Shown here piece by piece: positions 38,753-48,267 of a stretch of 64,000 nt of DNA (within the stretch, counting starts at the first letter, position 1; the number at the start of each line of letters is the position of its first letter). A model generated the notes under the pieces. The model was not told where the DNA came from. It saw only the letters and a list, made by a program, of their open reading frames with translations, and did no database searches. Source of the DNA: Bosea sp. AS-1. Lineage in GTDB: Bacteria > Pseudomonadota > Alphaproteobacteria > Rhizobiales > Beijerinckiaceae. The stretch spans positions 5,334,501 to 5,398,500 of the forward strand of contig NZ_CP022372.1 in NCBI RefSeq assembly GCF_002220095.1, read 5' to 3'. Position numbers and translations under genes: made by a program.

Positions 38753-39754
38753 TCACATCGTGCATTTCTGGTCGGACATGTAGTCGTGGACCTGGATCTT
38801 GCCCGAGATGATATCGGCCTTGGCCTTGTCGGCAGCGGCCTTCATCTCGGGTGTGATCAGGGCCTTGTTGTTGTCGTCCAGTGCCCAGTCGACGCCGCCC
38901 TCCTTGAGGCCGAGCACGGAGATGCCCGGCTTCCAGCTGCCGTCGCGCGCCGCCATGAAGGAGTTGTAAGCGGCGACATCGACGCGCTTCAGCATTGAGG
39001 TCAGGATCTTGCCGGGATGGAGCGCGTTCTGGTTGGAGTCGACACCGATGCCGAGCTTGCCGGCGTCGGCCGCGGCGCGCAGCACGCCGATGCCGGTGCC
39101 GCCGGCGGCGTGGTAGATCACATCAGCACCACGGTCGATCTGAGACTTGGCAAGCTCGCCACCCTTGACCGGGTCGGCCCAGGCCGCCGGGGTCGAGCCT
39201 GTCATGTTCTGGAAGATCTCGGCATCGGGCTTGGCCGCCTTGACGCCCTGGACGTAACCGCAGGCGAATTTGCGGATGAGCGGGATATCCATGCCGCCGA
39301 CGAAGCCGAGCTTGCCGGTCTTCGAGGCCATCGCCCCGAGGAGGCCGACGAGATAGGAGCCCTCATGCTCCTTGAAGACGATCGACTGCACATTCGGCAG
39401 GTCGACCACCATGTCGATGATGGTGAACTTCAGATCCGGGAACTCGGCGGCGACCTTCTGTAGGGCCGTCGCCTGACTGAAGCCGACGGCGATGATCGGC
39501 GAATTGCCGTCCCGTGCGAAGCGGCGCAGCGCCTGTTCGATCTGGGCATCATTGGTCGGCTCGAAATCGCGGAATTCGACGCCGGTCTCCTTCTTGAACT
39601 TGTCCGCGCCGATGAAGACGCCCTCGTTGAAGGATTTGTCGAACTTGCCGCCCTTGTCGTAGACGACCGCCGGCTTGATCGGCTGCTGCGCAAGCGCCGT
39701 CGCCGCAGAAAACGCGACGCCCGCCAGCGCCGCCGCGAGAGAACCCAAACGCAT
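38753..39754 (-). CDS. BMP family ABC transporter substrate-binding protein (nucleosides)
   Basis: A 333-residue periplasmic protein: signal peptide about 1-22 (cut after ATALA), then the BMP/PnrA-like fold with YDKGGKFDKSFNEGVFIGA (about 33-51) and GVDSNQNAL. PnrA relatives bind purine nucleosides, and the downstream salvage enzymes support nucleoside uptake. The ATG at 39754 has AGGGGA 8 bases upstream. First gene of the nine-gene operon, divergent from the MoeB-like gene. Confidence 0.93.
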   Translation of the reverse strand: MRLGSLAAALAGVAFSAATALAQQPIKPAVVYDKGGKFDKSFNEGVFIGADKFKKETGVEFRDFEPTNDAQIEQALRRFARDGNSPIIAVGFSQATALQKVAAEFPDLKFTIIDMVVDLPNVQSIVFKEHEGSYLVGLLGAMASKTGKLGFVGGMDIPLIRKFACGYVQGVKAAKPDAEIFQNMTGSTPAAWADPVKGGELAKSQIDRGADVIYHAAGGTGIGVLRAAADAGKLGIGVDSNQNALHPGKILTSMLKRVDVAAYNSFMAARDGSWKPGISVLGLKEGGVDWALDDNNKALITPEMKAAADKAKADIISGKIQVHDYMSDQKCTM

Positions 39755-39905
39755 CGCATATCCCCTGTTGACGCCGGGCGCCGTTGGCCGGCCCTCGATG
39801 ACGCCACGATGGCATGGCGCGACGGCGCGGCCAAGCTGGCGAAAGGTCAAGTTCCCGCGCGACGCGATTGCCGAAGCCGGGCCTCCGGTCGTATCGTGAG
39901 CCACC

Positions 39906-40685
39906 ATGCTGAACGACGACGAGATCGAGCGCTATGCGCGCCACATCGTGCTGCCGGAGATCGGCGGGCCAGGGCAGCAGAAGCTGAAGAATGCCCGCGT
40001 GCTGGTCGTCGGTGCCGGCGGGCTCGGCGCGCCACTGATCCAGTACCTGGCCGCGGCGGGCGTCGGGAAGATTGGCATTGTCGACGACGACATCGTCTCG
40101 CTCTCGAACCTGCAGCGCCAGACCATCTTCACCACCGACGATATCGGCGCGCACAAGGCCGTCGCGGCCGCGGAGTTCATCCGCCGGCTCAATCCGAATG
40201 TCGTGGTGGAGGAGCATGTCACGCGCATCGACCCGCACAACGCCCGGGCGATGATCGCTTTCTACGACATCGTCGCCGAAGGCTCGGACAATTTCGCCAC
40301 GCGCTACGCCGTCTCGGATGCCTGCTTCTACGAGCATCGACCGGTGGTGATGGGCGCACTCGGGCGCTTCGACGGCTCGCTGACGACGATCCGCGCCCAT
40401 GAGACCGGGCCGGACGGACGGCCGAACCCGACCTGGCGCTGTCTCTTCCCCGAAGCGCCGCCACCCGGCGCGATCCCGACCTGCGCGGAAGCCGGCGTGC
40501 TGGGAGCGCTCCCCGGCGTCATCGGCTCGCTGATGGCGCTGGAGGTGGTGCGCGCCATCACCGGCTTCGGCGAGCCGCTGGTCGGCAAGCTGCTGTTGCT
40601 CGATTCGCTGACGATGCGCTTCGAGACGCTGCGCTATGGCTGGGACGAGGCCAATCCACTGAATGGGACCGGCGTCGCGGCCTGA
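39906..40685 (+). CDS. moeB: MoeB/ThiF family adenylyltransferase
   Basis: A 259-residue E1-like enzyme: ATP-binding GAGGLG (36-41), GIVDDD, NLQRQ and the Asp of EGSDNFATRY. It would adenylate the C-terminal glycine of a MoaD/ThiS-type sulfur carrier. PTCAEAGVLG carries the usual cysteine. Of the four zinc cysteines of E. coli MoeB only one remains (WRCLFP) and the C-terminal CxxC is absent, a loss seen in other alphaproteobacterial members. MoeB or ThiF cannot be told apart by context. Confidence 0.85.
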   Translation: MLNDDEIERYARHIVLPEIGGPGQQKLKNARVLVVGAGGLGAPLIQYLAAAGVGKIGIVDDDIVSLSNLQRQTIFTTDDIGAHKAVAAAEFIRRLNPNVVVEEHVTRIDPHNARAMIAFYDIVAEGSDNFATRYAVSDACFYEHRPVVMGALGRFDGSLTTIRAHETGPDGRPNPTWRCLFPEAPPPGAIPTCAEAGVLGALPGVIGSLMALEVVRAITGFGEPLVGKLLLLDSLTMRFETLRYGWDEANPLNGTGVAA

Positions 40686-40704
40686 TTTCTTCGACCGAAC
40701 CGCC

Positions 40705-40747
40705 GTCATCCCGGACGAACTGCGAAGCCGCGCCGATCCGGGATGAC
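40705..40747. repeat. Inverted repeat between convergent moeB and gshB
   Basis: GTCATCCCGGA (40705-40715) and TCCGGGATGAC (40737-40747) are perfect 11-bp arms around 21 bases. The core ATCCCGGA/TCCGGGAT is shared with the ugpB-ugpA hairpin. Placed between convergent genes, it may act as a two-way transcription end and mRNA stabiliser. Confidence 0.75.
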
Positions 40748-40766
40748 CGCGTTCTGGCCGGAAGCC

Positions 40767-41705
40767 TCAGCGCTTCGACTCGATCACGTCCCACAGCTCG
40801 GCCGCGAGGTCGGGGCCGCCGAGCTTCTTGATGGCGCGCACGCCGGTCGGCGCCGTGACGTTGATCTCCGTGAGCTTGCCGTGAATGACGTCGATGCCGA
40901 CCAGCAGCAGGCCGCGCTCGCGCAAGGCCGGGCCGATCGCCTCGCAGATCTCGAGCTCCTTCTTCGACAGGTCGGTCGGCCGCGCCGCGCCGCCGCGCAC
41001 CATGTTGGCGCGCAGATCGCCGACGGCCGGCACGCGGTTGACCGCGCCCGCTGCCTTGCCGTCGATCAGGATGATGCGCTTGTCGCCCTCCGTGACCTCC
41101 TTGATGAAACCCTGCACCACCCAGGGCTCGCGGAAGAGGTTGCTGAAGAGGTCGAAGAGCGAGCCGAAATTCGGATCGTCCTTGCCGGTCTTGAACACGG
41201 TCGCGCCGCCATGGCCGTAGAGCGGCTTCATGACGATCTCGCCGTATTCGTCGCGGAAGGCCTCGATCTCCGCCCTGTCGCGGGTGATCAGCGTCGGCGG
41301 CATCAGCTCCGGGAAATGAGTAACGAAGATTTTCTCCGGCGCGTTGCGGACCTCGGCCGGATTGTTGACCACAAGCGTCTTCGGGTGGATCCGCTCCAGC
41401 ATGTGCGTCGTGGTGACGTAGGCCATGTCGAAGGGTGGATCCTGCCGGAGCAGCACGACGTCGAGCGTCGAGAGATCGATCTTCTCCTCCGCCCCGGCGC
41501 TGAAGTGATCGCCCTCGACATCGCGCACCGTGACCGGGCGGATCGGTGCCGTGACCTTGCCGTCGCGCAGCGAGAGCTTGTCGGGGGTGTAGGTGTAGAG
41601 CGTGTGGCCGCGCGCCTGCGCCTCCAGCATCAGCGCGAAGCCGGTATCGCCGGCGATCCGGATGCGCTCGATCGGGTCCATCTGGATGGCGACGCTGAGA
41701 GTCAT
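40767..41705 (-). CDS. gshB: Glutathione synthase
   Basis: A 312-residue ATP-grasp enzyme joining gamma-glutamylcysteine and glycine. Family stretches include QMDPIERI near the start, [12 protein letters not shown] (about 84-95), [12 protein letters not shown] and [16 protein letters not shown]. The ATG at 41705 gives family length; the open frame upstream has no matching sequence. Downstream of yraN on the same strand after 70 bases. Confidence 0.97.
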   Translation of the reverse strand: MTLSVAIQMDPIERIRIAGDTGFALMLEAQARGHTLYTYTPDKLSLRDGKVTAPIRPVTVRDVEGDHFSAGAEEKIDLSTLDVVLLRQDPPFDMAYVTTTHMLERIHPKTLVVNNPAEVRNAPEKIFVTHFPELMPPTLITRDRAEIEAFRDEYGEIVMKPLYGHGGATVFKTGKDDPNFGSLFDLFSNLFREPWVVQGFIKEVTEGDKRIILIDGKAAGAVNRVPAVGDLRANMVRGGAARPTDLSKKELEICEAIGPALRERGLLLVGIDVIHGKLTEINVTAPTGVRAIKKLGGPDLAAELWDVIESKR

Positions 41706-41775
41706 GACAGGCTTCCTGTTGCAGGCAGTTCTTATCGGGCCGCGGACCCGGTTCCTGCAAGTGGGGCGCCCTGCA

Positions 41776-42171
41776 TCACAGGACAAGCTCGAAGGCGGCC
41801 GGCACATGGCGCGGCCAGCGCCAGGGCGCCAGGAAGACCGCATCAGCCCTGAGATCGTGGCCCATCGCCCAGGGATTGCGGGCGAGCCATTGCCGGACGC
41901 GACGCTCGACCAGGCGTTGCTTTTCGGCGGTCACGGCGGTGAGCGCGTCCTCCAGCCGACCACGGGCCTTGACCTCGACAAAGGCGACCGTGCGCCCGCG
42001 CCGCATGACAATATCAATCTCACCGCCCTTGCCGCCGAAGCGCCGCTCCAGCAGCCGGTAGCCCTTCGCACCGAGCCAGAGAATGGCGAGCCATTCCGCC
42101 CGCCGACCGGAAAAGCCGGAACGCCGCGCCCGGCGGCTGCGCAGTTCGGCGCGCGTCGCCCGTTCCGTCAC
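41776..42171 (-). CDS. YraN family (UPF0102) nuclease-like protein
   Basis: A 131-residue protein with a PD-(D/E)XK core: AEWLAILWL near 25, [22 protein letters not shown] (Glu, Asp, Glu-x-Lys near 50-70). The function is unknown, probably in DNA processing. It begins with GTG and overlaps the rsmI stop by four bases, the conserved rsmI-yraN pairing. Confidence 0.93.
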   Translation of the reverse strand: MTERATRAELRSRRARRSGFSGRRAEWLAILWLGAKGYRLLERRFGGKGGEIDIVMRRGRTVAFVEVKARGRLEDALTAVTAEKQRLVERRVRQWLARNPWAMGHDLRADAVFLAPWRWPRHVPAAFELVL

Positions 42172-43076
42172 GGATCGCCGCGGGTAAGTTCGAGGGCGCG
42201 CGCATAAACCTTGCGGCGCGGCTGGCCGGTCTCGGCCGCGACCTGAGCCACCGCCTCCTTGAGCGAGAGCCCGACGAGCGCTGCACGCAAACGCTCGTCG
42301 ATGACATCGCCCGCCGGCAGCAACTCGTCGGCGCCGGGCGGGCCGATGATGACGACGATCTCGCCGCGCGCTTCCTCGTCCGTCTCGTAATGAGCGGCGA
42401 GTTCGGGCAGCGTGCCGCGTCGCACCGTCTCATGGAACTTGGTCAGCTCGCGCGCGACGGCACCGGTACGGGTGCCGAAGACCGCGGCCGCGTCGGCCAG
42501 CATCTCGGCAAGACGGCGCGGCGATTCGAAGAAGACGAGCGTGCCCGGGATGGTGGCGAGCTCCGTCAGGCGCGTGCGGCGGGCGGCCGATTTGGGCGGC
42601 AGGAAGCCTTCGAAGAAGAAGCGGTCCGTCGGAAGCCCCGCCAGCACCAGCGCGGCCAGCACGGCCGAAGGCCCCGGGATGCCGGTGACCGGCAAGCCCT
42701 CCGCCACCAATTCCGCGACGAGCTTGTAGCCGGGATCGGAAACCAGTGGCGTGCCGGCATCCGAGATCAAAGCGAGCTTGCCGCCCTCGCGCAATCGCGC
42801 CAGCACCTTCGGACGCATCTGCGCCGCGTTATGCTCGTGATAGGGCAGGAGCGGGGTCGAGATGCCGTAATGCGCCAGCAGCGTCTTCGAGGTACGGGTA
42901 TCCTCGGCCAGGATAGCATCGGCAGCCGCGAGGGTCGCCAGCGCGCGAAAGGAGATGTCGCGCAGATTGCCGATCGGCGTCGCGACGATATGCAACCCCG
43001 GCGCCAGCGGCTCGGCCTCGGCCTTGAGCCCGAAGGCGGTGTAGCTGGCAGGGCGGGGATCGGCGGCGTTCGACAT
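42168..43076 (-). CDS. rsmI: 16S rRNA (cytidine-1402 2'-O)-methyltransferase
   Basis: A 302-residue SAM-dependent tetrapyrrole-methylase-fold enzyme. [17 protein letters not shown] (about 31-47), [15 protein letters not shown], and the [12 protein letters not shown] loop are all present. The start at 43076 (MSNAADP) is chosen; an ATG at 43112 would add twelve basic residues. Divergent from the lipoprotein gene and coupled to yraN. Confidence 0.95.
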   Translation of the reverse strand: MSNAADPRPASYTAFGLKAEAEPLAPGLHIVATPIGNLRDISFRALATLAAADAILAEDTRTSKTLLAHYGISTPLLPYHEHNAAQMRPKVLARLREGGKLALISDAGTPLVSDPGYKLVAELVAEGLPVTGIPGPSAVLAALVLAGLPTDRFFFEGFLPPKSAARRTRLTELATIPGTLVFFESPRRLAEMLADAAAVFGTRTGAVARELTKFHETVRRGTLPELAAHYETDEEARGEIVVIIGPPGADELLPAGDVIDERLRAALVGLSLKEAVAQVAAETGQPRRKVYARALELTRGDP

Positions 43077-43248
43077 GGCCGCAAGCTGCCACAGCCGTCG
43101 CGCCCGCGCCATGTCGGGGTGCGCAGCTGCCTGTGCAACCTATAGTTAACAACTTGAAAATAGCATGCCGCACTGGCACGAGAGTCCCGCGGGGGGACTG
43201 TATCGCCGGGCAAGGCTTTGCCGGCCCGGTCACGACTGGAGATCGCCC

Positions 43249-44454
43249 GTGTTGCACCATCGGCACTTCGCACCGGTTCTGCGGTTCAAGGCGGGCGCAC
43301 TGGCCGTCTCACTCGGCCTGATGCTCGCAAGCTGCGGCGGCGGCACCTCGGGCCTGCCCGGCTTCGATGGATCGACCTCGACGGAACCGGCCGCGCCCAG
43401 CGGAGAAACCATCGGCACCGGCAAGGTCAAGGTCGGCCTCATCCTGCCACTCGGCGCCGAAGGTCAGGGCGGCGTGGTCGGCAACTCGCTGAAGAACGCG
43501 GCCGCGATGGCACTGGCCGAATTCCCGAACGCCGACCTGACGCTGTTGGTCAAGGACGATCGCGGCACGCCGGAAGGTGCGCGTGCCGCAACCCAGCAGG
43601 CGATTTCGGAGGGTGCCGAGCTCATCATCGGGCCGCTCTTCGCTCCGGCGGTGCAGGCTGCGGGGCAGGTCGCACGGGGCGCCAACCGGCCGGTCATCGC
43701 GTTCTCGAGCGATTCCAATGTCGCCTCGCGCGGCGTCTATCTGCTCTCCTTCCCGCCCGAAAACGACGTCAACCGCGTCATCGGTTATGCCTCGCAGCAG
43801 GGCCGCAAATCCTTCGCCGCGCTGGTGCCGGATACCGCCTATGGCAAGGTCGTCGAAGCCGCCTTCCAGCAAGCGGTGGCGGCGCGCGGCGCCCGCGTCG
43901 CGGCGATCGAGCGCTTCGGCTCCGATCCGGCCGCGATGCGCACCGCCGTGCAGCGACTGATGCCCTCGCTGCAACAGGCGGATGCGCTCTTCGTGCCCGC
44001 CGCGGCGGATACGATGCCGGCACTCGGACAGGCGCTGCAGCAGGCCGGCTTCGATCCCCGCAAGGTGAAGCCGCTCGGCACCGGTGTCTGGAACGACAGC
44101 AGCATCGCACAGGTCCAGGCGATCCAGGGCGGCTGGTTCGCCTCGCCCGACACCGCCGGCTTCAATGCCTTCGCCGGACGCTACCAGCAGCGCTTCAACA
44201 GCGCGCCCACGCGGACTGCCACGCTCTCCTACGATGCCGTTTCGCTCGCCGCTGCGCTGGCCCGCACGCAAGGCTCGCAGCGCTTCTCGGAATCGGTGCT
44301 CACCAATGCCTCGGGCTTTGCCGGCGCCGACGGCGTCTTCCGCTTCCGGCCGGACGGGCAGGTCGAGCGCGGGCTCGCGGTGCTCGAACTGCGCAACGGC
44401 CAGATCGTGACGGTCAACGCGGCGCCGCGCGATCTCGGCCCGCGCGCGCCGTAG
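43249..44454 (+). CDS. Penicillin-binding protein activator (LpoA-like lipoprotein)
   Basis: A 401-residue lipoprotein: lipobox LASC with Cys29, a Gly/Ser/Thr-rich linker, then a type I periplasmic binding fold (about 60-395) with VGLILPLGAEGQGGVVGNSL. In enterics LpoA activates PBP1A from the outer membrane; alphaproteobacterial members share the fold and are similarly named without proof. The GTG at 43249 has GGAG 7 bases upstream and yields a proper signal peptide; a longer start at 43165 would not. Neighbouring rsmI and yraN is the usual order. Confidence 0.88.
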   Translation: MLHHRHFAPVLRFKAGALAVSLGLMLASCGGGTSGLPGFDGSTSTEPAAPSGETIGTGKVKVGLILPLGAEGQGGVVGNSLKNAAAMALAEFPNADLTLLVKDDRGTPEGARAATQQAISEGAELIIGPLFAPAVQAAGQVARGANRPVIAFSSDSNVASRGVYLLSFPPENDVNRVIGYASQQGRKSFAALVPDTAYGKVVEAAFQQAVAARGARVAAIERFGSDPAAMRTAVQRLMPSLQQADALFVPAAADTMPALGQALQQAGFDPRKVKPLGTGVWNDSSIAQVQAIQGGWFASPDTAGFNAFAGRYQQRFNSAPTRTATLSYDAVSLAAALARTQGSQRFSESVLTNASGFAGADGVFRFRPDGQVERGLAVLELRNGQIVTVNAAPRDLGPRAP

Positions 44455-44465
44455 GCCGGCCCTGG

Positions 44466-46691
44466 TCAGGGGCGGTTCGCAGCCGCCTTCGCAGCGCCGC
44501 CAGCCGCGCGCTCGGCAGCAGCGACGATGATGTCCGGCGTCAGGAGCTGCGGCAGGATCTCGGCCTGCCCGTCCTTGCGGCCCGGATAGAACAGGTAGAG
44601 CGGCACGCCGGCCCGACCCTGCTCGGCCAACGCCTGCGCGATGCGCGAATCGCGGTTGGTCCAGTCGGCCTTGAGATAGGTGATGCCGAGCTTCGTGAAG
44701 GCGTCCTTCACCTCCTGCCGCGAGAGCGCGACGCGCTCATTGGCAAGGCAGGTGATGCACCAGGCCGCCGTGAAATTCACGAAGACCGGCTTGCCTTCCG
44801 CCTGCAGCGCCGCGACGCGCTCGGGCGACCAGGCCTGGACATCACCGGCGCGTGCCTCGGTATTGGTGCCCGGCACGGCATTCTCGACGGTGAACCAGCC
44901 GGCACCGAGCGCGACCAGCACCGCCAGCACCGTGCCGAAGGCACGGCGCGGCAGGGAACCGCGCGTCACGCCGATCAGCCACACGACGAAGCCGGCCGCC
45001 AGCACGGCGACCAGTGCCGCCAGCACGCCTTGTGGACCGGTCTGCACGGAGGCGACCCAGATCAGCCAGATCGCCGTCGCGAACATCGGGAAGGCGAAGG
45101 CCTGCTTCAATACCAGCATCCAGCGGCCGGGCTTCGGCAGCAGCCTGAGCAGGCCGGGGGCGAAGGACAGCGCCACGACCGGCAGCGCGAAACCGAGCGC
45201 CAGCGCCATGAAGACGGAGAGCGCGGCTGCCGGCGGCTGCGTCACCGCATAGCCCATCGCCGCGCCCATGAAGGGGGCGGTGCAGGGCGTCGCGACCACG
45301 ACGGCGAGCACGCCGGTCATGAAAGCGCCGAGGCGCCCGCCCCGGCTGGCGAGCCCGTCGCCGAGGCCGACCACAGAGCCCCCGATCTCGAAGGCGCCGA
45401 TCAGGTTGAGCCCGATCAGAACCATGACGACCGCGAGCGCGATGACGAGTGGCGGCGATTGCAGCTGGAAGCCCCAGCCGACGCTGCTGCCGAGGCTCCC
45501 CAGCGCGATGACAGCGCCGGCCAGCACCAGGAAGGTCAGAAGCACGCCGCAGAGGAAGAGCAGGCCTTGCTCGCGCGTCTCGGCGCGGCTGCGATGCGCC
45601 GTCTGCGCAAAGCCGAGTGCCTTGATGAACAGCACCGGCAGCACGCAGGGCATCAGGTTGAGGATCAGCCCGCCGGCAAAGGCGAAGGCAAGCGCCGCAA
45701 GCAAGGTGAGGTCGGCGCCCTCCGCAGGAACCGGGATCCGTACGACCGCCGGACGGGATGTCGCCGCGCCAGGCTCCGTCGCCTTGCCCACCAGGGCCGG
45801 ATCGGCATCCGCCACCAGCGTCAGAGCGCGCAGCTCACCGCCCTGCTTGAAGGTGAGGACGCCCGAGACTTCAGGCTGCCCCAGCTTGAAGGCGCTGGAA
45901 CGGGTCAGCGTCAGAGTCGGCGCATCGCCGGTTTTGGCAGGCTGGTCGGCCGCATGCTCGATCAGCGAGTCGGAGAAGGGGAAGAAACGCAGATCGCTCG
46001 CACCCGACGGCAGGCCGGGCAACGCAAGCGCGAGCCTGTCGCCATCGGCAGCGAGCTTGCCGCGGAAGCCGGCAGGCTTTGGCAGCGCAGCGAGCGCAGC
46101 GTCGATACGCTGCTGCGCGGCCTCATCGGCCTGGCTGGCAGCGCTCACGGGCAGATCGAGCGAGAAAGATCCCTCCTCGGGAATGCAGATCTTCTCGCAG
46201 ACCAGCCAGGTCGCCTCCGCCTTGAGCGAGAAGGTCTCGCCGGGCTTGGCCTCGGCCGGCACCGTGATCTCGACCGGCAGCAGGACCTCGCCCTCGAAGC
46301 CGAAATTCACCAGCGGGTCGACGCGAATGGCGCGCGGCGCCGGCCAGGCGATCTCGCCCGCCTTGGCACCGGCTGGGAGATTCCAGTGGATCTGGGTCGG
46401 CTCGCCGGAATCGCCGGGGTTCAGCCAATAGGTATGCCAGTGCGGCGCGAGCTTCTGGACGAGCGCGACACGGAAACGCTCGCCGGGCGCCACCCTGTCG
46501 CGGCCAGACAGCAGGGTCGCGGTGACGCGCGGCGAGGTGACGGCGACAGACTCGGCGGCGAGCGCCATGCCCGGCGACATCAGCCCCAGCGCCAACAGCG
46601 CGCCCGCAAGGAGCCGGCGGGCAACGCCGCTCTTCGCGCCGTCGCACCCGTCGAATTGGCGCATCATCGTTCCGCTTCCGTCCTTCGTCAT
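44466..46691 (-). CDS. DsbD/ScsB-like thiol-disulfide transmembrane protein
   Basis: A 741-residue protein passing electrons from cytoplasmic thioredoxin to the periplasm. Order: signal (about 18-40), N-terminal DsbC-corrector-like domain with C-x3-C (VCEKICIPEEG), about eight helices with the cysteines in LMPCVLP and VATPCTAP, and a C-terminal thioredoxin domain with WCITC. All three redox pairs are intact. Starts at 46691, 46667 or 46664 are possible. The N-terminal type resembles ScsB, linked to copper tolerance, more than E. coli DsbD. Confidence 0.9.
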   Translation of the reverse strand: MTKDGSGTMMRQFDGCDGAKSGVARRLLAGALLALGLMSPGMALAAESVAVTSPRVTATLLSGRDRVAPGERFRVALVQKLAPHWHTYWLNPGDSGEPTQIHWNLPAGAKAGEIAWPAPRAIRVDPLVNFGFEGEVLLPVEITVPAEAKPGETFSLKAEATWLVCEKICIPEEGSFSLDLPVSAASQADEAAQQRIDAALAALPKPAGFRGKLAADGDRLALALPGLPSGASDLRFFPFSDSLIEHAADQPAKTGDAPTLTLTRSSAFKLGQPEVSGVLTFKQGGELRALTLVADADPALVGKATEPGAATSRPAVVRIPVPAEGADLTLLAALAFAFAGGLILNLMPCVLPVLFIKALGFAQTAHRSRAETREQGLLFLCGVLLTFLVLAGAVIALGSLGSSVGWGFQLQSPPLVIALAVVMVLIGLNLIGAFEIGGSVVGLGDGLASRGGRLGAFMTGVLAVVVATPCTAPFMGAAMGYAVTQPPAAALSVFMALALGFALPVVALSFAPGLLRLLPKPGRWMLVLKQAFAFPMFATAIWLIWVASVQTGPQGVLAALVAVLAAGFVVWLIGVTRGSLPRRAFGTVLAVLVALGAGWFTVENAVPGTNTEARAGDVQAWSPERVAALQAEGKPVFVNFTAAWCITCLANERVALSRQEVKDAFTKLGITYLKADWTNRDSRIAQALAEQGRAGVPLYLFYPGRKDGQAEILPQLLTPDIIVAAAERAAGGAAKAAANRP

Positions 46692-46758
46692 GACTGCCAG
46701 ATGCCTCAAACGGCCTCTACATGCCAATGACAAGCCGGTGAGGCGAAGTTGCGGTGCT

Positions 46759-47535
46759 TCAGATCGCCGCGCCATCCGCGACGATGTCCGCGCCGAGCCC
46801 CTGCCGGACGGCACGAACGATCTCGGCTTCGGCAGCGGCGCCGCGCCGGCGCGGACGAGCCGCGTCGATGCGATGCTCGGCGATGATCTGTCCCGGCGCG
46901 CCCGACAGGATCACCACCCGGTCGGCGAGATAGGCAGCTTCGTCGATATCGTGCGTGACGAAGAGCACGGTCTTGCCGGTGCGCTGCCAGACGCGGATCA
47001 GCTCGTCCTGCAGGTTTTCGCGCGTCAACGCATCAAGCGCGGAGAAGGGCTCGTCCATCAGCAGGATCTCGGGTTCGACCGCCAGTGCACGGGCCAGCGA
47101 AACGCGCTGGCGCTGGCCGCCGGAGAGCTGGTGCGGCCAGCGCTGTGCCAGCCCACCCAGGCCCACCAGATCGAGCATCGCCTGCGCCTTCTTCAGCCGC
47201 TCGCCACGCGACGTCCTGCCTTCGAGGCCAAAGCCGACATTGGAGATCACCTTGCGCCAGGGCAGGAGCCGCGAATCCTGGAAGACCAGCGCGACGGGAC
47301 GTCGCGTCCGATCCTTGGCGTGGATGACGACCTCGCCGCCGCTCGGCTTGGCCAGTCCGGCAATGACGCGCAGCAAGGTCGACTTGCCGACGCCGGATGG
47401 GCCGACAATGGCGAGGAACTCGCCGCGCCCGATCGACAGGTCGAGCTTGCGCAGCACCTCGGTCTCTTCGCCGTCGCGCGTGAAGGTCAGCGACAGGCCC
47501 TTGATGTCGATCACGCTTTCCAACGCAGCACCCAT
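46759..47535 (-). CDS. ABC transporter ATP-binding protein, sulfonate/nitrate/taurine type
   Basis: A 258-residue ATPase of the SsuB/TauB class: GPSGVGKSTLLRVIAGL (about 45-61), VFQDSRLLPW Q-loop, [15 protein letters not shown] and LMDEPFSALD. Third gene of the operon; its start overlaps the permease end by 25 bases. Confidence 0.92.
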   Translation of the reverse strand: MGAALESVIDIKGLSLTFTRDGEETEVLRKLDLSIGRGEFLAIVGPSGVGKSTLLRVIAGLAKPSGGEVVIHAKDRTRRPVALVFQDSRLLPWRKVISNVGFGLEGRTSRGERLKKAQAMLDLVGLGGLAQRWPHQLSGGQRQRVSLARALAVEPEILLMDEPFSALDALTRENLQDELIRVWQRTGKTVLFVTHDIDEAAYLADRVVILSGAPGQIIAEHRIDAARPRRRGAAAEAEIVRAVRQGLGADIVADGAAI

Positions 47536-48263
47536 CTCTGGAAGGCGACGAAGGCCGTGTCGAGCAGGCCATAGAGCGCCGCCATCGTCAGCATGTAGAC
47601 CACGACGATATCGGTCGCGAGCAGGCTGGACGCCTGCATCATGCGCTGCCCGACACCGGCGACACCGAAGATCTCAGCCGCGACCACCGCCATCCAGGCC
47701 TGGCCCAGCGCCGTGCGGAAGCCGACGAGGATGCCCGGCATCGCCGCCGGCAGCAGGATCTTGAACAGCCGTTGCCAGGGCGAACGGAAGCCGAAGGCGT
47801 CCGCCACCTCGACGAGATCGCGGTCGACGCCACGGATCGCTCCCTGTGCCGCGAAGAAGCTGATCCAGAATACGCCGACCGCGATGATGAAGACCGCGGC
47901 GCCCGGCGTGACGCCAAACCAGATGATGGCGAAGGGCACCCAGGCGAGGCCCGGCACCGGCCGCAGCACGCGCACGACCCAGGCCGTCGCCTCCTCGGCA
48001 GTCTTGGACATGCCGATCAGGACGCCGAGCGCGATGCCGAGGCCCGCACCGACGAAAAGGCCGACGAAATAGTGCCAAAGCGATCCGAGGATCGCTGCGA
48101 ACCATGCGCCCGAGGAAAGTTCGCGCATGAAGGCCTTCGGCAGCGCGCTCGGCGGCGGCAGGAAGGCGGGGTTCACCCAGCCGAAATAGGGGACCGCCTC
48201 CCAGATCAGCAGGAAGGCGGCGAGGCCGAGAAAGGCAAGGGCCGGAGCCCGTAGTCTCCTCAC
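47511..48263 (-). CDS. ABC transporter permease, sulfonate/nitrate/taurine type
   Basis: A 250-residue SsuC/TauC-like permease with six helices. The EAA loop is VEVADAFGFRSPWQRLFKIL (about 152-171), preceding AAMPGILVGFRTALGQAW. Four bases after the binding-protein gene. Confidence 0.92.
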   Translation of the reverse strand: MRRLRAPALAFLGLAAFLLIWEAVPYFGWVNPAFLPPPSALPKAFMRELSSGAWFAAILGSLWHYFVGLFVGAGLGIALGVLIGMSKTAEEATAWVVRVLRPVPGLAWVPFAIIWFGVTPGAAVFIIAVGVFWISFFAAQGAIRGVDRDLVEVADAFGFRSPWQRLFKILLPAAMPGILVGFRTALGQAWMAVVAAEIFGVAGVGQRMMQASSLLATDIVVVYMLTMAALYGLLDTAFVAFQRWVLRWKA

Positions 48264-48267
48264 GATA

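Noticed and set aside
43218..46730. 1,170-codon plus-strand open frame spanning the lipoprotein gene and the opposite strand of the DsbD-like gene
   Set aside because: It runs in the wrong frame through one real gene and antisense through another, with biased Arg/Ala/Gln composition and no domain.
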